Below are positions 1 to 7,183 of a DNA stretch of 37,625 nucleotides, in pieces. A model generated the notes under the pieces. The model searched no databases, was not told the DNA's origin, and saw only the letters and a program-made list of their open reading frames with translations. Positions within the stretch are counted from its first letter, which is position 1, and the number at the start of each line of letters is the position of its first letter. Source of the stretch: JASGCP01 sp965263285 (GTDB lineage Bacteria > Bacteroidota > Bacteroidia > Chitinophagales > Chitinophagaceae). The stretch lies in contig CBDHHD010000013.1 in NCBI GenBank assembly GCA_965263285.1, forward strand, positions 1-37,625, in the 5' to 3' direction. The translations under genes were made by a program, and so were the position numbers.

Positions 1-184
1 AAAAAATGCAGCACTCTACAATCGTAGAGGAATTCTAAAATCTGGACTAGAAGACTATATAGGAGCTATTGCAGACTATAACAAAGCAATAGAATTAGAC
101 CCAAAATATGCTGAGCTTGATAACATAGGCACGGCAGTGAAAGAGATAAAAATGAATTTGAGAAGATTTAAAATAGAATTATAA
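1..184 (+). CDS. TPR-repeat protein, 3' part (gene crosses the window ends)
   Basis: The frame is open from base 2 and stops with TAA at 182-184, with no start codon inside the window. The translation contains a typical 34-residue tetratricopeptide repeat (ALYNRRG, then DYIGAIADYNKAIELDP), followed by a charged tail. TPRs are helix-turn-helix protein-binding repeats. The frame is in exact phase with the gene that begins at 37540 and runs off the right end. Joining the two gives an 89-aa protein with one TPR, which suggests a circular genome cut within this gene. The TPR assignment is clear; the partner and role are unknown. Confidence 0.85.
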   Translation, partial: KNAALYNRRGILKSGLEDYIGAIADYNKAIELDPKYAELDNIGTAVKEIKMNLRRFKIEL

Positions 185-205
185 CAATTAAAAAAAATAA
201 ATAAC

Positions 206-628
206 ATGGAAAATATGATAATTAGAGATTTATCTGCTCTAAACGAGCAAGAGCAAAACACATGGGCTTTACAGGTGTGCGAAAAGTATAAAATGGACAG
301 CTTGATGTGTCCTATATCATTTATACCTAACCCCAAAACTAACAAAATTATCCCATATCTAAATAGGGCAGGTAGCGAACAATTAATTTTCAACCATAAA
401 ATGAAGGTTACTGTTTCTGAACCATCGTTTATTAATGGTATTTGCATTGTTAAGGCAAATGTAACGATGCCAAATGGCGTAATCAATGAAAATATAGGTT
501 GCGTTAGCATAGAAGGTTTAAAAGGAGAAGCTCTATCTAATGCAATAATGAAAGCCACAACTAAGGCTAAGCGCAGAGCTGTAATAGGTGCAGTAGGCTT
601 AGGACTATATGGACGAGAGCGAAGTTGA
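206..628 (+). CDS. Candidate ssDNA-annealing/recombination protein (N-terminal part, frame broken)
   Basis: This 140-aa frame carries the signature GEALSNAIMKATTKAKRRA followed by VIGAVGLGL. That signature is typical of phage proteins that sit beside RecB/YqaJ-like exonucleases and are thought to be ssDNA annealers or recombination mediators; I infer the role from this and from the exonuclease at 2192. After GLGL the frame ends in YGRERS. One base further on, from 609, the expected continuation MDESEVED is readable, so a single extra base near 605-609 breaks the gene. A second one-base shift between about 650 and 691 leads into a frame that ends at 876. The repaired protein would be 222 aa. 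The satellite gene at 888-1028 keeps ILDES at the break point, which supports a disrupted frame here rather than a natural end. Confidence 0.65.
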   Translation: MENMIIRDLSALNEQEQNTWALQVCEKYKMDSLMCPISFIPNPKTNKIIPYLNRAGSEQLIFNHKMKVTVSEPSFINGICIVKANVTMPNGVINENIGCVSIEGLKGEALSNAIMKATTKAKRRAVIGAVGLGLYGRERS

Positions 629-876
629 AGATATAAAATATACAGAGGTTAATACTACTGATAATAATACAAAACAGATTAACAATAATACAACCAGTAA
701 CCCTTGTACCTGCGACTAAAAAGCAGGAAGAAGAAGTAACATCTGCGCATGTTATGTTACAGACTACAACGGAAGGTTTAAATAATCTTTACAAGAAATT
801 AACTGCTGAAAAGCAGAATGAGTTGAAAAAATATTTTACGATGAAAAAAGAAGAAATTTTAAATAATAAAAATTAA
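609..876 (+). pseudogene. Out-of-frame C-terminal remainder of the annealing protein
   Basis: From 609 the frame reads MDESEVEDIKYTEV and stops at 717-719. In the next frame, QPVTLVPATKKQEEEV continues through a Lys/Glu-rich helical tail to TAA at 874-876. Both segments look like coding sequence rather than chance (acidic MDES motif, charged helix, no start codon of their own) and read as one protein if two single bases are removed. They are best treated as the C-terminus of the gene starting at 206, separated by natural indels or by sequencing error. Confidence 0.6.
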
Positions 877-887
877 AAAAAATAAAA

Positions 888-1028
888 ATGAAAAATAAAA
901 ATGAATTAAAAAATGCTATAATTAAAGCCAAAGATAAGGCTAAGAAAAGAGCAGTAATAGGCTCAATAGGTAAAGGTATATTAGACGAGTCAAAAATATT
1001 AGAAAATATTAATTTAAAAAACAAATAA
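888..1028 (+). CDS. 46-aa satellite copy of the annealing-protein C-terminal motif
   Basis: ATG at 888 to TAA at 1026-1028 encodes 46 aa whose core, NAIIKAKDKAKKRAVIG then GILDES, aligns with NAIMKATTKAKRRAVIG then GLMDES of the upstream gene. By hand, 19 of 29 positions match. It starts 11 bases after the end of the upstream gene's remainder and ends 2 bases before the next ATG, so it fits the operon as a real small gene. It lacks the N-terminal two thirds of the parent. It could be a decayed duplicate, a regulatory subunit that joins the parent's oligomer, or an exchanged C-terminal module. The function is unknown. Confidence 0.65.
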   Translation: MKNKNELKNAIIKAKDKAKKRAVIGSIGKGILDESKILENINLKNK

Positions 1029-1030
1029 AT

Positions 1031-1687
1031 ATGAACACAATATATAAAAGTCTTACGGATGATATAATAAGATGTTATAATAATAGAATTGACTTTTTTC
1101 TTAATTTCAAAGACTATGCTGGTGCAATTGCAGATTACAAGAAAATAATTGAATTAGAAAATAAAAACAGCAATTCTTACATGCATTTTAAAATAGGTAT
1201 TTGTTTTGATAATTTAAACAGATTAGAAGATGCAATAGAGTATTTTAATCTTGCAATCAAAGAAGATGATGATGTAGGTTTGTACTACTATCATAAAGGA
1301 ATAGTTTTGCAAAAGATGAAGAGATATGAAGATGGAGCAGTTACAGCTTTTAAAAAAGCAATAGAATTAAATATTATTGCTGAAGACATTTATTTTTTAA
1401 TTGCTGATTCATATAAAAATTTAAATAAATATGATGATGCCATAAGCAATTACAAAATATCAATAGATTCAAACAAAAATACAGAAATGTGTTACTATAA
1501 TATAGGGATAATATATTACGAATTAAAAGATTACAAAAAAGCTATTGAAAATCTTGATAAGGCAATAGAATTATGCATAAAAGACAGGTATGTTTATTAT
1601 TATATTGCACATGCAAAAAATGCTTTAGGAGATTTGGAAGGCTATATTAATGACATGAGAAAATTCAATAACTTAAAAAACAATTAA
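1031..1687 (+). CDS. TPR-repeat protein (218 aa)
   Basis: This is a tandem array of about five to six degenerate TPR units. Examples are KDYAGAIADYKKIIELEN near residue 27, RLEDAIEYFNLAIKE near 65, a unit around ITAF-type KKAIELN near 105, YDDAISNYKISIDS near 135 and KDYKKAIENLDKAIEL near 168. It ends in the shared tail of this family, a G-D-xx-G-Y-xx-D motif followed by a Lys/Asn-rich end. There is no signal peptide or membrane segment. It starts 2 bases after the preceding gene and is followed one base later by the next ATG, so it is part of one operon. It is the longest of the window's TPR paralogues and has the most divergent repeats. Role unknown. Confidence 0.85.
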   Translation: MNTIYKSLTDDIIRCYNNRIDFFLNFKDYAGAIADYKKIIELENKNSNSYMHFKIGICFDNLNRLEDAIEYFNLAIKEDDDVGLYYYHKGIVLQKMKRYEDGAVTAFKKAIELNIIAEDIYFLIADSYKNLNKYDDAISNYKISIDSNKNTEMCYYNIGIIYYELKDYKKAIENLDKAIELCIKDRYVYYYIAHAKNALGDLEGYINDMRKFNNLKNN

Positions 1688-1688
1688 A

Positions 1689-2189
1689 ATGAAAGAATTA
1701 TTAGAAGAAGTTAAAAAAGTGTATCCAGCTGAATGGCGTTATGATGAAGAGGAGAAATTAATATATAATAGATTTGGCAATCAATTAGATAGTGTTGATT
1801 ATCACATCTTAGAATTACAAAGTGGCTATTTATTGTATTGCACAGGCTTTAGATTTACTTTCCCTGAAAAGAAAGATTTGCTAATGACTTTACAAAAATT
1901 TTATTCTCACGATACTAAAAAAGAACCAAATAGTATCATAGTATTATTAGAAGAGATAAAAAAAGTTTATCCAGCCAAATGGATATATGAAGACGAAACT
2001 CAAATTTTATATAATGGCGATGGAAATTCTAAAAAAGGCAATGACTATTGTATGACGATTAGTTATAGAGTTACAAAATCAAAAAGCTTTTACTATTATT
2101 GTATTAGGGGAACAAATTATGTTAAAGTCCTTGATACAAAACAAGAATTTATAGAAGAATTAAAAAAACTTTACAAAAAACATAAATAA
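1689..2189 (+). CDS. Hypothetical protein with internally duplicated domain
   Basis: I do not recognise this 166-aa protein. It consists of two similar halves: LLEEVKKVYPAEWRYDEEE with LIYNRFG near residues 3-30, and LLEEIKKVYPAKWIYEDET with ILYNGDG near 86-113. Each is followed by a beta-rich segment with Tyr/Cys (YLLYCTGF; FYYYCIRGTNY) and a closing helix ending in KLYK or KFYS. The two halves suggest an intragenic duplication of a module of about 80 aa. It sits between a TPR gene and the exonuclease gene with gaps of 1 and 2 bases, so it is co-transcribed with the recombination genes. Confidence 0.75.
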   Translation: MKELLEEVKKVYPAEWRYDEEEKLIYNRFGNQLDSVDYHILELQSGYLLYCTGFRFTFPEKKDLLMTLQKFYSHDTKKEPNSIIVLLEEIKKVYPAKWIYEDETQILYNGDGNSKKGNDYCMTISYRVTKSKSFYYYCIRGTNYVKVLDTKQEFIEELKKLYKKHK

Positions 2190-2191
2190 AT

Positions 2192-2809
2192 ATGCTTAAC
2201 GAACAATTACAAAAAAATAGAACAGGTAAAATAACTGCTTCCAGTGTATATAAGCTAATGGGAGCCAAAGGACTTGAAACCGAAACAGCAAAGACTTACA
2301 TACGCGAAGTAGCGTGGTGTAAGGTTACTGGACAAAGTGTGCCAGAAGTTACGAGCAGATCTATAGAGTGGGGTAACGAAAATGAAGGTAAAGCTATAAA
2401 AATTTTAGATGAGTATGATTATTTAGAAAAGCAAAAGCAGTGCTTTGATGATTATGTGTGTGCGACTATTGATGCATACGACAACGATAGAAAAATAATA
2501 TACGAAATTAAGTGTCCTTATAGTCCTGCTAATAGCGTTGAGATGATAGAGCTTAGTAGTGAAGATGTTAAAAAGTCTTACCCTGAATACTATTGGCAAA
2601 TTGCGATGCAGTTCTCGTACTTATATGAGCAAAAAGTAATTACGAATTTGTGTGTGTATGATCCTCGCATTTCCATAAGCAAAGTTTTTATAAAACAATT
2701 AACTTTTAGTGAAGAGGACATAACTACACTAAGCGCACGAATATTTAAAGCGACTGAAAAAATAGAAGAAATAGTAAAATCCATTAACGAAAAAATTTTA
2801 GACTTTTAG
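2192..2809 (+). CDS. YqaJ/lambda-exonuclease-family recombinase nuclease
   Basis: At 205 aa this is the usual size for the family. It shows the order expected of a lambda Exo/YqaJ nuclease: TGKITASSVYKLM (11-23), a conserved W-G-x-E-x-E segment (60-65), CATIDAY with D94, the E-x-K motif EIK (105-107) and YYWQIAMQFSY (133-143). In this family these residues bind the catalytic metals and DNA. The enzyme is expected to resect one strand of double-stranded DNA ends and hand the single strand to an annealing protein, here the broken gene at 206. It is flanked by the duplicated-domain gene and the VRR-NUC gene with 2-base gaps. Confidence 0.88.
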   Translation: MLNEQLQKNRTGKITASSVYKLMGAKGLETETAKTYIREVAWCKVTGQSVPEVTSRSIEWGNENEGKAIKILDEYDYLEKQKQCFDDYVCATIDAYDNDRKIIYEIKCPYSPANSVEMIELSSEDVKKSYPEYYWQIAMQFSYLYEQKVITNLCVYDPRISISKVFIKQLTFSEEDITTLSARIFKATEKIEEIVKSINEKILDF

Positions 2810-2811
2810 AT

Positions 2812-3279
2812 ATGCTACTATCAACAAACATTCGCACTTGCTATATAGATGCGTATAATTATAGAAATAACAGGTACAAAAATATACCTGCTGAATACAA
2901 AGAATTTGGAGGCAAAAGTGTACCTAATGACACTGCTAACGGTATAACTAAATTTATCATAGACATATGCAATTGGTACAGTGAAAAGCTATGTATATGG
3001 GCTATCCGTGTCAATAACATACCAAGAGCAGTAGGAGTAAATAATGGCAAGATAAAATACGCATACTCTAATACGCAGAAGGGCGTTAGCGATATAATAA
3101 TCGTTTGGCTTGGTTTTGCTTATTTTATAGAAGTTAAAGCCGGCAACGATAGGCAAAGCGACGAGCAGAAGAAATTTCAGATAGATATAGAGATGGCAAG
3201 GGGAGAGTACATTATTATTAGGAGTAGACTTGAGTTTATTACATTTATTAACGAAAATTTAAAAAAAACATCAATATGA
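2812..3279 (+). CDS. VRR-NUC domain nuclease
   Basis: This is a 155-aa protein whose C-terminal half matches the VRR-NUC fold of the PD-(D/E)xK nucleases. It has GVSDIIIVW (91-99, with D94), FIEVKAG (105-111, with E107 and K109), an SDEQKKFQ helix (116-123) and ARGEYIIIRS at the end of the domain. Phage VRR-NUC proteins are stand-alone nucleases associated with replication and recombination, probably cutting branched DNA. The N-terminal 60 residues are less typical. The last codons overlap the start of the next TPR gene (ATGA overlap at 3276-3279), pointing to translational coupling. Confidence 0.85.
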   Translation: MLLSTNIRTCYIDAYNYRNNRYKNIPAEYKEFGGKSVPNDTANGITKFIIDICNWYSEKLCIWAIRVNNIPRAVGVNNGKIKYAYSNTQKGVSDIIIVWLGFAYFIEVKAGNDRQSDEQKKFQIDIEMARGEYIIIRSRLEFITFINENLKKTSI

Positions 3280-3608
3280 CACAAGAATTTAAAAAACTTA
3301 TAGAAATAGCATTAGATAAAGTTTTTTATAAAGACTATGCTGGTGCTATTGATGACTATAACAAGGCAATAGAATTAAACCCTAATTACGCAATAGCTTA
3401 TTATAATAGAGGAGGTGCAAAATATGATTTAAAAGACTATGCAGGTGCAATTGAGGACTATAACAAAGCAATAGAGTTAGACCAAAAATGTAAACATTTT
3501 TATTATTTTAGGGCTAAATCAAAAAAAGAAATAGGAGATATTAAAGGGCATGATAAAGACATGAAAAAATACGAAAAATTACAAAAAAAATACATTTTTA
3601 ACAATTAA
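3276..3608 (+). CDS. TPR-repeat protein (110 aa)
   Basis: Two well-formed TPR units (KDYAGAIDDYNKAIELNPNY near 19-38 and KDYAGAIEDYNKAIELDQK near 53-71) follow a short N-terminal helix and end in the family tail EIGDIKGHDKDMKKYEKL. The start overlaps the nuclease stop codon. The unit consensus (Y-Y-N-R-G then AIxDYNKAIELNPNYA) is almost the same as in the next two genes, so these are recent paralogues. It is probably a cytoplasmic protein-interaction adaptor; no catalytic motif is seen. Confidence 0.85.
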   Translation: MTQEFKKLIEIALDKVFYKDYAGAIDDYNKAIELNPNYAIAYYNRGGAKYDLKDYAGAIEDYNKAIELDQKCKHFYYFRAKSKKEIGDIKGHDKDMKKYEKLQKKYIFNN

Positions 3609-3620
3609 AATTTTAAAAAA

Positions 3621-3941
3621 ATGAACAATCATAATGACGCAGAAGTTTATTATAATAGAGGAAGTGTAAAAGGTATGTTACACGACTATTACGGTGCTAT
3701 TGCGGACTATAACAAAGCAATAGAATTAAACCCTAATTACGCAGAAGTTTATAAGAATAGAGGAAGTGTAAAAGGTAGATTACACGACTATTCTGGTGCT
3801 ATTGATGACTATACTAATGCAATAAAATTAAATCCTAATTACGCATTAGCTTATAAGAATAGAGGATTTGCAAAAAAACACTTAGGGGATATAGACGGAT
3901 ATAATATCGACATGGATATTTATAAAATATTAAACAATTAA
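3621..3941 (+). CDS. TPR-repeat protein (106 aa)
   Basis: It encodes two full TPRs with near-identical sequence (YNRGSVKGMLHDYYGAIADY; KNRGSVKGRLHDYSGAIDDY), then the family tail KKHLGDIDGYNIDMDIYK. Bases 3779-3846 are identical to 4196-4263 in the next TPR gene, showing recent exchange or duplication. The leader is A/T-only (AATTAAAATTTTAAAAAA before ATG), as for its neighbours. Function unknown. Confidence 0.85.
   Translation: MNNHNDAEVYYNRGSVKGMLHDYYGAIADYNKAIELNPNYAEVYKNRGSVKGRLHDYSGAIDDYTNAIKLNPNYALAYKNRGFAKKHLGDIDGYNIDMDIYKILNN
3779..3846 (+). repeat. 68-bp perfect direct repeat, copy 1 (TPR unit)
   Basis: By eye this block is base-for-base identical to 4196-4263, 417 bases downstream and in the same reading phase. 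It covers most of one TPR unit (HDYSGAIDDYTNAIKLNPNYA). Identity at third codon positions argues for a very recent duplication or gene conversion between the two TPR genes. Confidence 0.9.
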
Positions 3942-3953
3942 AAAATTAAAAAA

Positions 3954-4463
3954 ATGAACGAATTTATTAACAAAGGACTTGCAAAATTTGATATAGAAGA
4001 CTATGACGGTGCTATTGAGGAATATACTAAGGCAATAGAATTAAACCCTAATCACGCAAATTCTTATTATTTTAGAGGAAATTCAAAAAGTATTTTAAAA
4101 GAATATTACGGTGCCATTGAAGACTTTAATAAAGTAATAGAATTAAATCCTAATGACGCAGAAGCTTATAACAATAGAGGAGTTGCAAAAGCTCAATTAC
4201 ACGACTATTCTGGTGCTATTGATGACTATACTAATGCAATAAAATTAAATCCTAATTACGCATACTCTTATACTAATAGAGGAAATGCAAAAGGTAATTT
4301 AAAAGACTATTCTGGTGCTATTGCGGACTATAATAAGGCAATAGAGTTAAATACTAATGACGCATATGCTTATAAGAATAGAGGACTTGCAAAAAAATAC
4401 TTAGGAGATATGGACGGATATAATAGCGACATTGAAAAATTCAACGAATTACAAAAAAAATAA
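3954..4463 (+). CDS. TPR-repeat protein (169 aa)
   Basis: Four consecutive TPR units (EDYDGAIEEYTKAIELNPNH, KEYYGAIEDFNKVIELNPND, HDYSGAIDDYTNAIKLNPNY and KDYSGAIADYNKAIELNTND) are followed by the family tail KKYLGDMDGYNSDIEKF. The third unit shares 68 identical bases with the previous gene. Paralogous genes of two and four units next to each other suggest growth and loss of units by homologous recombination. There is no membrane or secretion signal. Partner unknown. Confidence 0.87.
   Translation: MNEFINKGLAKFDIEDYDGAIEEYTKAIELNPNHANSYYFRGNSKSILKEYYGAIEDFNKVIELNPNDAEAYNNRGVAKAQLHDYSGAIDDYTNAIKLNPNYAYSYTNRGNAKGNLKDYSGAIADYNKAIELNTNDAYAYKNRGLAKKYLGDMDGYNSDIEKFNELQKK
4196..4263 (+). repeat. 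68-bp perfect direct repeat, copy 2 (TPR unit)
   Basis: This is the mate of 3779-3846 and encodes the third TPR unit of the 169-aa protein. The flanks differ immediately outside the block on the right side. Confidence 0.9.
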
Positions 4464-4489
4464 TTTTTAATAATTAAAATTTACATAAA

Positions 4490-4867
4490 ATGAAAATCAC
4501 AGGGAAAATAGTGTCTAATTTAGACACCACAAGAGGAAACTACAAAAAGCAAACATTGAAGTTATTGCTAACGGATACAGAAGATGTTATACTTGTAGAT
4601 GTAACTTCTTACAATGCTTACTACGAAAATAGCAAATTATACAAAGAAGGCGAATCAATAATTTGCGACGTTAAATTTACCTCTTCCATTTGGCAAGAGC
4701 GAGAATTTCAAAACATCAAATTGACTACTATATACGAAGGAGAAAAAGTAGACATTATGCCAAGCGAAAAAGAGCAAGCAAAAGTAAAGGGTATAATGGG
4801 AAATATGGAAAAGCCACGACCTATAACACCCGTAAAAGATGATGAAAATATAGATTTACCATTTTAA
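4490..4867 (+). CDS. DUF3127-like single-stranded-DNA-binding protein
   Basis: The protein is 125 aa. It begins MKITGKIV, followed by a beta-rich OB-fold-like region with KKQTLKLLLTDTE, and ends in an acidic tail, DDENIDLPF (117-125), closely resembling the protein-docking tip of bacterial SSB proteins. DUF3127 proteins of Bacteroidetes and their phages have this build. It probably coats single-stranded DNA made by the exonuclease and helicase, and recruits partners through the tail. Its place within the recombination operon fits. The SSB role is inferred from architecture. Confidence 0.75.
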   Translation: MKITGKIVSNLDTTRGNYKKQTLKLLLTDTEDVILVDVTSYNAYYENSKLYKEGESIICDVKFTSSIWQEREFQNIKLTTIYEGEKVDIMPSEKEQAKVKGIMGNMEKPRPITPVKDDENIDLPF

Positions 4868-4875
4868 TATTAAAT

Positions 4876-5199
4876 ATGGATAGTGAAATTCAAAAAGAAA
4901 TTTTAAATTATCTTTCTAATTATTTTAAAGAAAGAGACTATATTATTGGACAAGAAATGGAAGATTTTTTTTGGAATCATACACCTCCATTTTATAAAAA
5001 AAAAATCAATATGACAAAAGATAAAAATAGGATATACATTTCTACTTTTAGTATAACCGACGAAAACACAATAAAAGCGTTACAAGAAATAAAAGAAGAA
5101 AATTATTTAAAGTCTTATTCTGATACAATAAGATTTATTTTGAAAAATATTTTTAATTACAAAAATTCAAATACAAATGACAAACAAGGAAATAATTGA
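4876..5199 (+). CDS. Hypothetical protein, possible ribbon-helix-helix C-terminus
   Basis: I do not recognise this 107-aa protein. The N-terminal half is a charged helix (IQKEILNYLSNYFKERDY). From about residue 52 there is a strand then two helices (RIYISTFSITDENTIKALQE, then SYSDTIRFILKNIF), an order similar to ribbon-helix-helix DNA-binding proteins, but the match is weak. Its 3' end overlaps the lysozyme gene by 23 bases, so the two are translationally linked. Confidence 0.6.
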   Translation: MDSEIQKEILNYLSNYFKERDYIIGQEMEDFFWNHTPPFYKKKINMTKDKNRIYISTFSITDENTIKALQEIKEENYLKSYSDTIRFILKNIFNYKNSNTNDKQGNN

Positions 5200-5713
5200 T
5201 AAAATACTACAGGACGAAGGATATGAGTATACAAACGATCCTATTGACTCTGGAGGTGCGACTAAGTACGGGATAACCTTAAAAGATTATAGACAATACC
5301 ATAGCGATGCCACAGAAGAAGATATAAAGAACCTATCGCAACAAGAGGCTGAAGGTATATATGTAGACGAGTACATTAATAAGACAAATTACATACAGAT
5401 TAAGAATGATTTTATTAGGTACTCTCTTATAGACTTCGCAGTCAATAGCGGTGTGTCAAGAGCAAATAAAGAAATTCAAAAAATACTTAACGATAAATAT
5501 AATTGCAACATAAGTATAGATGGGATAAGTGGCAGTAATACAATAATAGCAATTAACGAAAACGCAGGAATAAGTTTGTTTTTTGACATTAATTTTATAA
5601 GGATGAATTTTTTAATTAATTTTGTAAAAAATAACCCCTCGCAAATGCGTTTTATGAGTGGCTGGATGAACCGAGTTATGCGAATAATACAAAATAATGT
5701 AAATTATTTCTAA
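5177..5713 (+). CDS. GH108-family lysozyme (endolysin/muramidase)
   Basis: This 178-aa protein matches glycoside hydrolase family 108 (N-acetylmuramidase). The N-terminal block DEGYEYTNDP (13-22) contains the catalytic Glu at 14 and is followed by GGATKYGIT (26-34). The middle has SLIDFAVNSGVSRANKEIQ, and DGISGSNT resembles the start of the C-terminal peptidoglycan-binding part. There is no signal peptide, so release would need a holin; holin- and spanin-like genes lie on the opposite strand at 7.2-8.5 kb. Its position in the recombination operon rather than the late operon is unusual. The stop overlaps the next start (TAATG). Confidence 0.88.
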   Translation: MTNKEIIDKILQDEGYEYTNDPIDSGGATKYGITLKDYRQYHSDATEEDIKNLSQQEAEGIYVDEYINKTNYIQIKNDFIRYSLIDFAVNSGVSRANKEIQKILNDKYNCNISIDGISGSNTIIAINENAGISLFFDINFIRMNFLINFVKNNPSQMRFMSGWMNRVMRIIQNNVNYF

Positions 5714-6192
5714 TGAACGATCGTATATTATGCGATATAGATGGCTCTATATGTGGACTCAAAGAGTATTTTGAGCAAAGGAAAAATAAGAAGTTACCTA
5801 CATATAAGATGGATGTTGACAATAACCCTTTTGAGTGTATGCTGGAAGATTGGGAGTACTTACCTTATACAGACTTCTTACCTAAGCTAATTAAATCAAT
5901 GAAGCAAAATGAAATCTTAGAAGTTGACTTCGTTACGGCACGTAATAAAGAGTTATTAATACCTACAAATTCGTGGCTACGAGCAGTTACCGACGAAGTA
6001 TGTAAAAATGTATGTTACCGAATTGTTTATAATATTTGTCTTTGGGACAATTACGAGCGAATAAACAAGTCTGTTGATTACGAAATTTTAATAGATGATA
6101 ACCCTCATGTAATAGAAAATTACAAGATTAAACATGGCGATAAAAAGAAAATTATCTATGTGTCATATAAAAATGTTTTTTACTTAAAATAA
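5713..6192 (+). CDS. HAD-superfamily phosphatase
   Basis: This 159-aa protein carries HAD signatures: motif I as DIDGS (8-12, catalytic D8 and D10), a motif II-like VTARN (74-78) and the acidic motif IV LIDDNP (126-131). The size and motif II resemble phage-encoded 5'-nucleotidases or polynucleotide 3'-phosphatases, so a role in nucleotide or DNA-end processing is plausible but not proven. The substrate cannot be read from sequence. It starts one base inside the lysozyme stop and is followed by TPR genes. Confidence 0.8.
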   Translation: MNDRILCDIDGSICGLKEYFEQRKNKKLPTYKMDVDNNPFECMLEDWEYLPYTDFLPKLIKSMKQNEILEVDFVTARNKELLIPTNSWLRAVTDEVCKNVCYRIVYNICLWDNYERINKSVDYEILIDDNPHVIENYKIKHGDKKKIIYVSYKNVFYLK

Positions 6193-6200
6193 TAAATAAA

Positions 6201-6725
6201 ATGGAAAACTATAAATTAGATAGGATAGAATGTTATTTGAAACTAATTGAAATAAACCCTAATAACGCACATTCTTATTATGATTTAGGTAGATTAAAAT
6301 ACGAATTAGGACAATATTTTGAAGCTTACATGTTATTTAAAATGGCATTAGAATTAGATAAAAATGAACCTATGTTTTATAAAGAATTTATGATTTTAGA
6401 AAATGAAATTTATGGTGAATTGGGAAGTCCTGATTTTAAATTATATAAATTTAACAAAAAATACAATAATTCTGATGATGATTACAATAAAGCACTTGAA
6501 AAATTTCAATTAAAAGAAAGCGATGATTATCGTTTTAAATTTTCAATAGAGTTAGCAAGAGAAAGTACATTTTTTTATTACGATGTAGCAAATGCAAAAG
6601 CAATGTATGGAGATCATGCTTGTGCAATTTTATGCACTGAAAAACTAATATCATTAATAGGTGTCGATTCTTATATCGCATACGACAAAGAAAGAAATAT
6701 AGAAAATCACTTAAATAATAAATAA
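6201..6725 (+). CDS. Divergent TPR-like protein (174 aa)
   Basis: The first 60 residues hold one or two TPR-like helical hairpins (LKLIEINPNNAHSYYDLGRL; GQYFEAYMLFKMALELDKN). The middle is charged and less regular, and a last hairpin (YDVANAKAMYGDHACAILCT) again resembles a TPR. It lacks the family tail found in the other TPR genes. It may be an older paralogue or a TPR fused to an unrelated segment. It lies one base before the next TPR gene. Confidence 0.7.
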   Translation: MENYKLDRIECYLKLIEINPNNAHSYYDLGRLKYELGQYFEAYMLFKMALELDKNEPMFYKEFMILENEIYGELGSPDFKLYKFNKKYNNSDDDYNKALEKFQLKESDDYRFKFSIELARESTFFYYDVANAKAMYGDHACAILCTEKLISLIGVDSYIAYDKERNIENHLNNK

Positions 6726-6726
6726 A

Positions 6727-6948
6727 ATGGATATAATTAACATATCAATATCTTATTACAACAATGGACTTTTAAAATATTATTTAGGAGATTATGACGG
6801 TGCTATTGCAGACCTTAACAAATCAATAAAATTAAATCCTAATTACGAAGAAGCTTATTATATTAGAGGAAAGTCAAAAAAAAGATTAGGTGATATAGAC
6901 GGATATGTTAATGACTTTGAAATGTATGAAAAATTAAAAAATAAATAA
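6727..6948 (+). CDS. Single-repeat TPR protein (73 aa)
   Basis: It holds one complete TPR (LGDYDGAIADLNKSIKLNPN, then YEEAYYIRG) plus the family tail KKRLGDIDGYVNDFEMYEKL. It is therefore the minimal form of the family: N-terminal helix, one unit, tail. A single TPR is rarely stable alone, so it may form homo-oligomers or pair with other TPR proteins of this phage. Coding spacing is one base on each side. Confidence 0.8.
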   Translation: MDIINISISYYNNGLLKYYLGDYDGAIADLNKSIKLNPNYEEAYYIRGKSKKRLGDIDGYVNDFEMYEKLKNK

Positions 6949-6949
6949 A

Positions 6950-7183
6950 ATGAAAGTAAAAGAATTAATAGAAAAGTTAAATGAATTTCCAAAAGAAATG
7001 CTTGTCTTAGTTAATGATCATCATGGTATATTTGAAGAAGCTAAAAGTGTTTTTAGATTAGAAAATGAATTTGTACAAGTAGAAGTTATAGATGGCAAAT
7101 TTGTAGAAATTAAACACAATGAAAATGTATTTATATCTACTATTAAGTCAAATATTTTATCTTGCGAAGATACCTATAAGTAA
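6950..7183 (+). CDS. Small conserved-type hypothetical protein
   Basis: This 77-aa protein begins MKVKELIEKLNEFPKEM and continues VLVNDHHGIFEEAK with alternating strands. The N-terminus resembles a widespread family of small phage and bacterial proteins of unknown function (V-K-E-L-I-x-x-L with a following V-x-V/D strand). It is the last gene of the rightward operon and its 3' end overlaps the convergent gene at 7157 by 27 bases. No hairpin terminator was seen at the junction. Confidence 0.65.
   Translation: MKVKELIEKLNEFPKEMLVLVNDHHGIFEEAKSVFRLENEFVQVEVIDGKFVEIKHNENVFISTIKSNILSCEDTYK

Noticed and set aside
76..558. Long minus-strand open frame
   Set aside because: It lies opposite the TPR end and the annealing gene, whose conserved motifs show which strand codes. 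Its hydrophobic composition is that of an antisense frame.
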